Origin: Cololabis saira
Lineage: Eukaryota; Chordata; Actinopteri; Beloniformes; Belonidae
NCBI RefSeq assembly: GCF_033807715.1
Contig: NC_084607.1
Location: 19,410,441-19,474,440 of the forward strand
DNA length: 64,000 bases
Reading direction: 5' to 3'
The first letter of the stretch is position 1, and each line of letters opens with the position of its first letter. The notes beneath the pieces are model-generated. The model saw only the letters and a list, made by a program, of their open reading frames with translations, ran no database searches and was not told the origin of the DNA. Positions 11,831-24,000 of this stretch are shown here, piece after piece. The translations under genes and the position numbers were made by a program.

Positions 11831-12060
11831 TAAGTCGGGGTCCTGCGTGGCCTCGTCTCGTCTCCAGCAGTCACTTTGACCTGTTTTCTTCCTCTGGTTG
11901 TCACAAGTCTGCCAGCATGTCCCGCTGTCTGTCTCTGGCTCGACTCGTGCTCGGGTCCTCCCGCGGGGCCGGTTCACGGCTGGTGTTACACCCCGGCGGG
12001 CCGAGCAGCCGCGCCGCCTCACGCTCCCTCTGCGGCGGTAAGTGGAGTTATTTGGCGTTA
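11831..12060 (+). promoter_or_regulatory. Putative TRAP1 promoter, 5' UTR and CpG-rich first exon
   Basis: The stretch between the retroelement relic and the start codon at 11917 must hold the proximal promoter or 5' UTR, unless there is a non-coding upstream exon. From about 11940 to 12060 the sequence is GC- and CpG-rich against an AT-rich background, as at housekeeping promoters. No TATA box seen. Confidence 0.35.
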
Positions 12061-15000
12061 GCACCGTTAGCCTAGCCGCCAAGGTGCTGACAGGTGGGGG
12101 TCGTGACGTCACCTTCGCCATGTGGTGACATTTGTCTTTATAGAGAGATTCAGTGCATGAACCAGACCAGATATCGGTACCACTCAAGGTGACAAAACCT
12201 GCTTATCATTTTTGAACATATCCATGTCTGTTGATGATATTTTGGTATGATAACCTTCCTGAGTGGCAGCTGGATCATAGTTATCAGCTCTTAAAGTTCA
12301 GAAAATTACATTTTGGATGCTGGTGCATATCCTGGTTTAGACTCATGTACAGGATATCTGTCAATGTGTCACAATATTGTCTTTGGTATCATTTTAAAGG
12401 GGACCTTTTTAAGCATTCATTCAAGATAAGATGTGAATCTTTCAGACCAACGAAGAAGAAAGAAAGAAAGATTCCCTTAGTACTCCCACAATGGGGAAAT
12501 TCTTTCTCTGCATTTAACCCATTTTCTAGTTGAACTAGTAGCAGTGGTCTGCCATGCAATGGCACGGCGCCCGGGGAGCAGTAAGGGTTAAGGGCCTTGC
12601 TCAGGGGCCCAAGATGGTTGACTTTTTGGTTGCAATCCAGGGGCTTGAACCTGGGTCCTCCAGACTCCTCTGTAACCACTAGGCTGCCACTCCCCATAGA
12701 GGTCACTGCAGCTCTTTAAACTATAAACAACACACAACACACATTTACACAATTTTCGCTTTATACTATCTTTTATCCCAGTGTCATCTAGGAACAACAG
12801 AGACACAAAATACAAAAATTGGAATACTCACAGGACCATAAGGATTCAGGAAAAGTATCACATCTTAGCTTGAATGAATGCTTCAAAGGTCCCCTTTAAA
12901 ATGATACCAAAGACAATATTGTGAAACATTGACAGATATCCTGTACATGAGTCTAAACCAGGATATGCAGCAGCATCTAAAATGTAATTTTCTGAAGGGG
13001 GTGGGTAACTTCATGAGCTGATAACTATGATACAGCTGCCACTCAGGAAGGGTTATCATACCAAAATATCATCTATAGACATGGATCTTTTCAAAAATCA
13101 TAAGTAAGTTTTGTCACCTTGAGTGGTACTGACAAGTGAAATTTTGGGCTCTGGCCCATGGACTAATGCATGTGTATTTAATTGATCTTTCTACGGTCTT
13201 CAAAGTAACAGCACAGGAATTACATACAAGGTTAACTGGAATTAGTTACAAAATGTGCAATCAGCCAATCAAATGGCAGCAATTCTGTGTATTTGAACAT
13301 AATCAAGATGCCTTGCTGGAGTTCAAACACAGCATCAGAGTTGGGAAAGAAATGGCATTTAAATGACTTGGTGTGGCTGTTGATGCCAGACGGGCTTTGT
13401 CTGGGTATCAGAAGCTGCTCATCTAGAGGGATCCTCAAACACAACCATCAGTGAGCCCACGGTGAGAAGATAATGAGATGTCCGGGCAAATGTCTAGACG
13501 AGAACGGCTTGTTGATGTTGTGTGAGAATAGGCTGACTGGTTTCAGATAATAGGGAACAGTAACTCGTTCTGGAAACCAATGTATACCATCTCTGAACAC
13601 TTAACCTGTCAAACCTTGGACTGGATGGGCTTCAGGAGCAGAAGACCACACTGGGTGCTGCTCCTGTCTGCTCAGATCAGGAAACTGAGGCTGCAATTCA
13701 TGGAAGCTCACCAAAATTGAACCATGTAAAATTGGAAAAGGTTCCCTGGTCTCAGTCTTGATTTCAGCTGTTACATTCAGATGGTGAGGTCAGAATTTGG
13801 TGTTAAAACAACCACAACAACAACATGAAAGCATGGATCAATCCAGCCTGGTATCAACAGTTTGGGTTGCTGGTGGGGTTGTAATGGTGTGGGGTGTATG
13901 TTATTAGCACACTTTGGTGTACAGTACCGCAGTCTACCTGGGCATTGCTGCTGACCATGTCCATCTCTTTATAACTAGTGTATCCTTCTGATGGATACTT
14001 CCAGCAAGATAATGCACCATGTTACAAAGCTTGAATCATCTCAACGTTTTCTTGAAGATTACAATGAGCTCACTGTACTCTAGTGGCCTCCACAGTAAGC
14101 AGATCTGAATCCACCGGAGCGCGTTTGAGATGTGGTGGAACAGTAGATTCACATCATGGATGTGCAGCCGACAAGTCTGCAGGATCAAAAAACAAAAAAA
14201 AAAGCTGAGGAATGTTTGCAATACCCTTATACATTTATGCCATCATGAATTAAAGCAGTTCTCACGGCAAACAAGGGGATGCAGCAAGATGAAATTGGGT
14301 AAAGATAAAGATTTAAGTTCTACTGTGATTCACTGAATGACAGATTTTCAGCTCTGAACAAAGTGACACAGTTTTTTGATCTCTCAAAATACAGGCTGCA
14401 ATGCACACATGAGGTTGGTTGGTTCATTTAAAAATAGGTGAAGTCTAATGCTACAGAATTACAAAATCACTGAGGAGACTTTATGAGTTTGGATGAGACG
14501 ATTTGTTGGAATTGCAGTAACAAAGTGTCATTCAAGGTTGCAATAGCAGGATCAAACGAATGCCGTTATATCCATTATAATTTAAATGATGACAAATAAC
14601 CAGCCAATATTGAATGATTTTGAAAATCCTGATTCCTGCTCCACTCAAGCAAGATAAAGAACACCCTGTTACCGTCAATGTTTTGTCCACAAAAGATTAT
14701 TACTTGAAAATCGCTGTGATTCAGGTTGGTAGTGTGAGCAGATTTGTCTCACAGGGAGTTTACCTGAGTGGAACCTGAGTCAAGCCAAGTGGCATTATAT
14801 TCAGAGAATTATTGGTGGATGTAATCATTTAGATTTCCTTGTTAAAACATTCTCTTTCCTGAGTTCCTGGACACCAGTGTCTTGGTCTGTGTGAAGTTCA
14901 GCATTCATTTTGTCATCTGAAATTTCTGCAGCCAACCAAGAAAACACAGAAAAACAATAATTTGAAAAATAATGTTCTTTGGTCTGAACTCTAAAAGGTG

Positions 15001-18000
15001 TCCTGCATATTATGTGATTACTTAGGAGGCCGTCCAAAAAAAAAAAAAAAAGTTAATAAGTGTCAGAAGTGTGTGTAATAACATATTACTGCTTCGTTTT
15101 CAGGCTTGCAGGTTGCACAGCAGCAGAGAGGGAGCAGTCGCCACAGGCTGACGAGGTCGCAGCTGTCCGGCCTTGGCTTCAGCCAACAGTCTTACTACAG
15201 CACGCAGGAGGTGGAGAAAGAGCCCGAAGAGGAGCCTCTGCACAACATCATCAGTGATACTGAATCAGTGCAAGGTTCTTGGATAACTAAATGTTGAGGC
15301 ATGTAGTTTATCAATCAGTTCTATGTTAAGCTGAACACCAGTGTTGCTCTGATCTTTCCAGGCAGTTTGTCGGAACATGAATTCCAGGCTGAAACAAAAA
15401 AACTGCTTGACATTGTTGCCAGATCCTTGTATTCTGAGAAGGAGGTAAGAAGCTAAGTGATATGGGGAAGACATTTACTTCCAGCTCGGTTTTTGGGATG
15501 TGACTGATTCTCTGTGACTGATTTAGGTGTTCATCAGGGAGCTGATCTCTAATGGCAGCGACGCTCTGGAAAAGCTGCGGCACAAACTGATGACAGCAGG
15601 AGGGGAAACGGCTCAGATGGAGGTCCACCTGCAGACTGACGCTGCAAAGGGAACTTTTACCATCCAGGTACAACAACTGGCAACATCTAGACCTTAAAAC
15701 AATTCAGAAATAAAATGTGTAACAACTGCCAAAGTCATGTAGAAAATTTGTGAAAATTTAGTTTAGCTGTTAGTTTAGGCTTTTAAAACTCCTGACAAAA
15801 AATATGGAGTCAGCACTCTTGGACAGAGTTATACCATCCGAACCATACCAAATCTAGGGTCAGTGCCCTATAACAAATGTAAATTTTCTTGTGCGTAGGT
15901 GTAAGTTAATGTGTGTTTGGCAGTCTGGTATAACATTTTATTGACTGATGAAACCTTTATTCTGTAAAGAGGACTAAAATTACTGATGTGAAACATAAAG
16001 GACAAGATGGATAAAGAGACAAGACAGTGCGTTGTGTGTGCCGTATTGTGACTGTGGTGTATATAAATACGTGTGGTGACTTATTACAAAAAAGGGTTGA
16101 CATGAGAACATAACAACATAAGACAAATGGATATATACACATACAAACCCATATCTGTGCATACATGTACCGTAAAGTAGACACACACGTGTCCACACAC
16201 AGACACCTTATTTAAACATGCATAACTAAATACCCATTTGTGAAAATACGCATCCAGATGTATACTAAGGGTGGCAAAAAAAAAAAAATTAAACAAAATG
16301 CTACTTAAATTCTTTGACTCTTGGAAATTTCTGATGAAAAACAATATTGATCATCAATCAGATTCCAGCTTTATCGTATAGCAGTTGATGGATCAGCCTC
16401 GCAGCTTTTAATTTCCACCGTACGTTTTTAGCGAGAGAGAGACCCGCACCGTTGGCTTCACGCCAGGGCTGGGCGATATGGACCAAAAGTCATATCTCGA
16501 TATTTTCTAGCTGAATGGCGATAGTCGATATATATCGATATTTTTTCTGTGCCATAATTGGGGTTTCCCCCAAAGCATTATAGCATAGCATCTCTGTTAG
16601 CTTCATTTTTTTCTAAGGCAAACCCTTAAAAAAACAGTACGTTTTAATACAAAGCCTCGTGCCAAATGTCACACAGGTTCATTTATTAACAGAGGTCTGC
16701 ACAATATCAAAATGTATAAAACAAATGAAATAAAAATAAACTGCCTGTGTATATATATAGAATAAAAATGCTTCTTGAATAAAATAAAACAAATATCCCT
16801 TTCCTGCATAACAATTAAATTAAAATACACTGTGCAATTAATACAATGTAGACAGTAACAGGCAGACTTTTCCACTGATGTTGACAGTTGTGCAAATAAC
16901 AAAACATTTGTGCAAATCTCAAATAAAACATTCAAGTCAATTTGTCACAAAATAAGCTATATCAAAATCATAATTTCTTTTTTTTTTTTTTAATAATCGA
17001 TATAAACGATATTGTCTCGTACCATATCGCGTTTGAAAATATATCGATATATATTAAAATCTCGATATATCGCCCAGCCCTACTTCACGCATCTCTTTGT
17101 TGATAACTTTCCTGAAGAAGCGCTTTAACAGTCTTTGGTGTGCGGTGAAATACATCATCATTCTGGGGGGAAAAAAAGAAAAGATTTATCATCGTTGGAT
17201 GTACTTTCAATGAAGGGAATAATGTGCTTCTTTTCTTCAGTCATTTTCAATATTTTATGGGACCTGCAATATTCTGTTTTTTTCTGAAGTTAAGATGTTA
17301 GTAATTGTTTGTGTTTGACTTATTTGTATGCGAGTTTGCTTCAGACGATAAGTCACAGTTTAAACATAAACACACTTCAGTTTCCACTTATTTGCTTTTT
17401 ATTATGTCTACTTGTTTTTGTTGCAGTTTCTATTTGAGACTAATTATTTTGAGTTTTCTGTCTGGACATCTTCTGGTTCCAGAAGTTCTGTACTGGTCCC
17501 AGCCGTCAGACTCGGCTGTATGGGAACCGTCTGTCTATTGTGACACATTTCATGTTCTTGAAGTAGTTCCTCAATCTTTTTCTTTGTTTAAACTGACGGC
17601 TCTCTTGTTAGGGCCATGTTTTTTGTCAGTCAGCCAGACTTAACAGTCTATTATAGTCTGCAAGGCCCCTCCTATAACTGTGAACTAACATGCATATGCA
17701 CTTGTGCAGATAATTCTTCTTTTGGTTTATGATTAGATTTTTCTCTGATTGATCTGGAAAAAATAAATTTGCCATAATTACAAATGTTTAATTCCAATTT
17801 TTTAAATATCTTTTACAAAGCCAAAAGGCACCTACATAATTAAAAGAGCATTTAAAGAACGGTTTCATATTCTTGTGCAAGTGGTTGTAAAGGTGTAAGA
17901 CGCAACATTAGCTGCCACCTGCTGGAGGAATCTGGTACAACATGCACTAAATAATTTCTCCTGGAGTTAATCCGATTCTCTGTACTTTCATAGGATACGG

Positions 18001-21000
18001 GAGTTGGAATGAGCAAAGACGAGTTGGTAGCCAACCTGGGAACCATCGCCCGCTCGGGTTCCAAGGTGAGAACTTCTTTGCATCCAAACTGAAAAGATAA
18101 TACTTTTCATTTAACATATTTGTTTTTCTTCTGATGGCTACTTCCAGCATACCTCTGCCTTGCCTTGTATTTGATGATTGCTGTTTGTTAATAAGGTTGA
18201 AACTTGGAGAGTTGGAGCATGGGTAAAGGAACACTGCAGTTAAAACACAATTTTTATTGAAACTACGATGCAGCATTAGCCTTGCCTTAGAAGTAAACAC
18301 TCTTGGTTACTATGTCCTGTAAAATTGAGGTTTGTTCCTCTGATGCCTGGATGTCCTGCTGATCACCCTCCACATGCTCCCACAGGCATTCTTGGATGCG
18401 CTGCAGAACCAAGCCGAGGCCAGCAGCTCCATCATTGGTCAGTTTGGAGTGGGTTTCTACTCTTCTTTCATGGTGGCCGACCGAGTGGACGTCTTCTCCC
18501 GCTCGGCAGAGCCTGATGCACCTGGTTACAAATGGTCCTCAGATGGGTGAGTGCACCGGGGAGTGTATTTGGGTGAAATGCAATAAGTGTAGTGACAACT
18601 GTGATTCTCACACTTACTCACGCTGTCTCCCTCAGCTCTGGAGTATTTGAGATTGCTGAAGCGAGCGGTGTCGTTCAAGGAACAAAAATCGTGCTCCACC
18701 TCAAAGACGACTGCAAAGAGTTTTCCGTTGAAGACCGAGTTAAAGGTATATTTGTAGATAAAGTGTTAAAGGAAGTGCATGAATGCATTCTTCAGTAGGA
18801 TAATAACCTGATGCTTCTGTTTCAGAGGTGGTGACAAAGTACAGCAACTTTGTGAGCTTCCCTATCTTCCTGAATGGACGGAGGCTCAACACACTACAGG
18901 TCAGTCTGGGGCTGTCATCGCCCTGTTGGTGTTGTTGCACACATTTTCATTCAATGTATGTTTTGTAAACCGTAATGTAAGCAGAAGTATGTTTTTCACA
19001 GGTAAAGCATAAATGTTCTGCTAAAGCAGGGCTAGACTTTCTGCTTTCTTGCGGTACAATACCAACTTAACTTACGATCGTATTTCAAAATATCTGATAT
19101 ATTTAAATGTTCACTTTCCTTCCTGAACTTGTCATAATCAACTGACGTAGATGTGAATAAATAAAAGTTGTATATTATTTTTAAAATATTTGATGTTTTC
19201 CCTCCTGCGCTTCAGGCATTGTGGATGATGGAGCCAAAGCAGATCAGTGACTGGCAGCACGAGGAGTTCTACCGCTACATCGCTCAGACCTACGACAAGC
19301 CCCGCTACACCCTGCACTACCGCGCTGACGCCCCGCTCAACATCCGGAGCATCTTTTATGTCCCTGACGCGGTGAGGATTGTTTGAGAACTGCTGATGAC
19401 AGTGTAAACCTAATTTCAGCTGCAGCGTCAGAATATTTAACACCGTGACGTTATAAGCATAACAGTTTAAATAATTTATGGTAATAAAGGAATGTGTTTT
19501 TATGTTAAGGTTTTATTTCATAAAACTCTGTGTGAAGACAGAATATTTTTGTGTGAACAGAAGCCGAGCATGTTTGACGTGAGCAGGGAAATGGGCTCCA
19601 GTGTGGCTCTGTACAGCAGGAAGGTCCTGATCCAGACCAAAGCCGCCGACATCCTGCCCAAGTGGCTGCGCTTCCTTCGAGGTCTGCATTGTCGCAAATG
19701 TTTTCACCTGCTGCTGCTTTTAATCATGCTTTACATCCTTGACTTAGACAGAGGAAAATATAGTCCTATTTCTGTGTTAACGTGCAGGTGTGGTGGACAG
19801 TGAGGACATCCCCCTGAACCTGAGCAGAGAGCTGCTGCAGGAGAGCGCCCTCATCAGGTACCATAGGAGTACTGCGGTACTGGCTGTGACGCTTGCTCTT
19901 TCTGCCAACTCTCGCACCGTCCGTACACATTCAGTGCTTTTCTCAGTTCTTTATAGCAAAAGTGTTTTAACTTTTCTACTAGGGATGCTCCGATCGATCG
20001 GCAACCGATCGTAATCGACCGATAGTTCTCAAAATAGTTCAAAGCAGGCTGATCAGATGGCGTTTACAACAACAAACTGCGGCCAAACTGCAGGTATGGT
20101 AGTTTTACAAAGTCCGAAAAGGACAACTAATGTGCAGTTTGCGAGGTGTGTGCAAAGTAAATATTTCACTGATGAATGTCCGCCAGAGTTATACCAGACT
20201 ATATACAGTCGCATCCAAGGATTTACACAGGATGACAATCGTCTCAGTCGGCTTCACGAGTGACATTCGGAGTTCTAGTGTGAAGAGTTTCACTCACAAG
20301 AGTTTCCTCACACGCGGCAGATGCTATTGCTAAAGCTTTCGCAAAGCGTAATAATTAATTTTTTATTTTAAGATTTAATTCCCCTTTTCCACAGGAAAAC
20401 TAAGGTTTATAGTTTACAACTTGTATCAAATCTGAGAGTGAAAAATCTGCTGTTGTCTGTGTTGTTTCACTGCACATGTTGTGTTGTACACATCATTATT
20501 GCCACAGGAAAGCTTAAGCTAGTAAGCTACACGAGTCAAAGTTGTCTCTAAGAGTCTCTAGAGCAGGAGTGGGCATTCCTGGTCCTCGAGGGCTGGTGCC
20601 CTACAGGTTTTAGATGTTTCCCTGCTTCATTGCGCCATAATACAAGTGACTGTGTCGTTAACAGAATTGTGCAGACATTGATGTCAAGCTGATGACGATG
20701 ATTACCGTATTTTCTGGACTATAAGCCGCTACTTTTTTCATAGGTTTTGAACCATGCGGCTTATACAAAGGTGCGGCTATTCTGTGGATTTTTCTTCCAT
20801 CGCTCGGGCGCTCTAACCGGAATTAGAATAAAAACTAACCAAAATAAATGCAAAGAAGAATATGCTACTTCTTCTTTAGCAGCTAGAAGTAGGTAGAAGC
20901 AGATTTCAAACAGATAAATAGATAAATAAATACCGGTTATTTTAATCAGCAAAGTTGCTGCCGTGTTAAAAGACACTGTTAGGAAAGGATCTATTTAGGT

Positions 21001-24000
21001 ACAAACATGTACATCATTTACAGTTCAAAATGGTTCTGTACATGTAGTAAATGTCTAATCTAACAACATAAATATTTGCGGCTTGCATATCTTTTTTTTA
21101 AATAGAGCGGATGCGGCTTATATGCAGGTGCGGCTTGTATATCTTTTTTTATTGTTTTTTTAAAAATAGAGCGGATGCTGCTTATATACAGGTGCGGCTT
21201 ATAGTCCAGAAAATACGGTAGTTAGAATCAGGTGTGTTAAAGCAGGGAAACATCTAAAACATGCAGGACACCAGTCCTCGAGGACCAGGATTGCCCACCC
21301 CTGAACTAGGGTCTGACATATTCCATATGGCCTCAGCGTGCAATGAAACATGTCAGTGTTGTGTACATGAGACAACAATATTGAAGAATTAACGGATTTC
21401 ACCCTGCGATCGGTGATCGGCAATATTGGGATCAGCAGATACTGCTTTTGGTGATCGGCCCTCAAAATCCTGATCGGTGCATCTCTATTTTCTACCATCA
21501 CCTCCCTGCAGGAAGCTTCGGGATGTTTTGCAGCAGAGGGTGATCCGCTTCCTGCTGGACCAGTGCAAGAAGGAGCCGGAGAAGTACAGCAAGTTCTTCG
21601 ACGACTACGGGCTGTTCATGAGGGAGGGAATTGTCACCACTCAAGAGCAAGATGTCAAGGTACCCACTGTGGATTTTAAAAGTCACAAGTTATTTTGATG
21701 AAAGCAACTATTCACAAGTTTGCATCAGGAACGCGTCGTGCTTGAGTTCTGTTTACAGCAGCTGTCTCCCTCCATGTCTTCTCCCCGCAGGAGGACATTG
21801 CAAAGCTGTTGAGGTACGAGTCATCAGCTTTGCCTGCCGGCCAGCAGACAAATCTGATGGAGTACGCTTCCCGTATGCAAGCCGGCACACGCAACATCTA
21901 CTACCTGTGTGCCCCCAACCGACACCTGGCAGAGCACTCGCCATACTACGAGGCCATGAAGAAGAAGGACATGGAGGTAATGATTTGAGAGGATGGATTA
22001 ACATACAAGTCAGTTAGTGAAAGTTTATAAAGGTGTGTGCCAGATGAACTTGTGGTTAATATTTGGCGATATTGAAGAGATTTGTTGTCTGTGTGATCAG
22101 GTGCTGTTCTGCTATGAGCAGTTTGATGAGCTGACCCTGCTGCACCTCAGGGAGTTTGACAAGAAGAAGCTGATCTCAGTGGAGACCGACATCGTGGTGG
22201 ATCACTACAAAGAGGAGAAGTTTGAAGACAGCACACCAGGTCAGCTTCAGCTTCAGTTGTTTTCAACAGGACACGTCCGGTTGTCTTGACTCTAACTTTA
22301 TTCTCCTCTACAGCATCTGAGCGTCTGACACAGGAGCATGCCGATGACCTGATGGCCTGGATGAAGAATGCTTTGGGTCCCAGAGTCACCAACATAAAGG
22401 TAATGGAGCGACTGCTGTATTCAACTGGACTGTGATCTCCATAATTGATGCATTTTTGTGGTCAAGCTGCCATTCCTACAAAAAACTTTATAAATATGAC
22501 TAATCACACACGTTAGACGATAAATGATCTCCTCTGACCGACAGCTGACTCCTCGTCTGGACACCCACCCTGCCATGATCACAGTGCTGGAAATGGGCGC
22601 CGCACGCCACTTCCTCCGCACCCAGCAGCTGGCCAGGACCGCGGAGGAGAGAGCTCAGATCCTGCAGCCCACTCTGGAGATCAATTCAGGGTGAGTACAG
22701 TTGTGTGTAGGGGTGTAACAATATATCGTGCCACGAAATTTCGTGATACAAAAACGTCACAATACGTGTCGTGGAGGTGACAAAGTGTATCGTGATATTG
22801 GGTTTTTAATATTAATCTATTGTGTTGACTAGAAACGCGCATCCGGCCGCGACCGCATCTCGACCCGCGGACCAAAATCTTCCTCCGCTCAGAAGAAACT
22901 AGTCCCGTTTTGTGGTCCCATTTTGAGCTCTGAACCTTTACTTATGTAAGGCTGGTGTAGAGTTAAGCCTTACCTTATTAAATTAAACCTTTGTCGGGTC
23001 GTGAGTAGGATAAACACGCGGGCAACTTCTGCTGAGCTCAAGTGTACTTTAATGTCCGCTCAACAGCGTAGGATTTTAGAGCATCAACACAGCACCTAGT
23101 GCTGTATCACTCCGCCCAATCTAAAACATATTAACAACTACAGATAAACTGACTAGTGTCATTATAGTCCCTGATTTACATCAGAATATAAAGAATATAT
23201 TTATAAAATAATGAACCCTGAATTACCAAAATAAACTTCTTAACAAAAATAAATCTCCTCTTACACTTATAAGGTGAGCATGAATCTTTTTTTATGATGT
23301 AAAATTGTATGTATTTATTTACTTTTATTTATTTATTTAATTTTAGTTGTTAAATTAGAAAGAAAAAAGTCAAATCATACATGAGAGAAACTATTCAGTT
23401 TGTGGCAAAATATTTGTACTTGTATGAAACTGAAGATGCAAATGCAAACCTGACACTTACTTCAGTTTGTGGAAAATGGTTGGCCTGGCTTTCTCTTTAA
23501 AACTTAAACAGTTATAAAGCATTACAAACTGTAACAATAGGGAAACACACAGCATTGTTTTGTATTTTGTGTCTTTTAAATAAAAGACAATTTTTTCCAG
23601 TCATATGTTCCTCATTCAAGGTTGTTAAAAAAATACTGCTATCGTATCGTTATCGTGACCTCAATATCGTGTAGCGTACCGTATCGTGAGATTAGTGTAT
23701 CGTTACACCCCTAGTTGTGTGTGTGACGGATTTTGAGATGAATTTGTGGATCAGTGTTCATTTTAACAGCTGTCCTTTTCCCATCACCTCTTAGACATAA
23801 ACTGATCAAGAAGATGCACGCACTGAAGGACACAGACTCTGAACTGGCAGGATTGCTACTGGAACAGGTATGGTGGGTTAAAGAGGAACAGCTTGTCATT
23901 AAGATGCTTCACAAGTGCAGATGTAAACATTTAAATGTCTTTATACTTTTCAGATCTACGACAATGCCATGATCGCTGCAGGCTTGAACGATGATCCACG

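Larger units (their letters stand above)
19980..21487. mobile_element. hAT-type element in TRAP1 intron 11, host of two nested insertions
   Basis: Ends TAGGGATGCTCCGATCGATC and, on the complement of the right end, TAGAGATGCACCGATC. The exact 8-bp duplication TTTTCTAC lies at 19972-19979 and 21488-21495. The outer element is interrupted at 20564-21303. A short plus frame (about 20057-20263) could be a remnant of its coding region but is not identifiable. Confidence 0.93.

Noticed and set aside
11705..12187. 160-codon minus frame overlapping TRAP1 exon 1
   Set aside because: It is antisense to a confirmed coding exon and runs into retroelement-like sequence; only the LINE-like end is informative.
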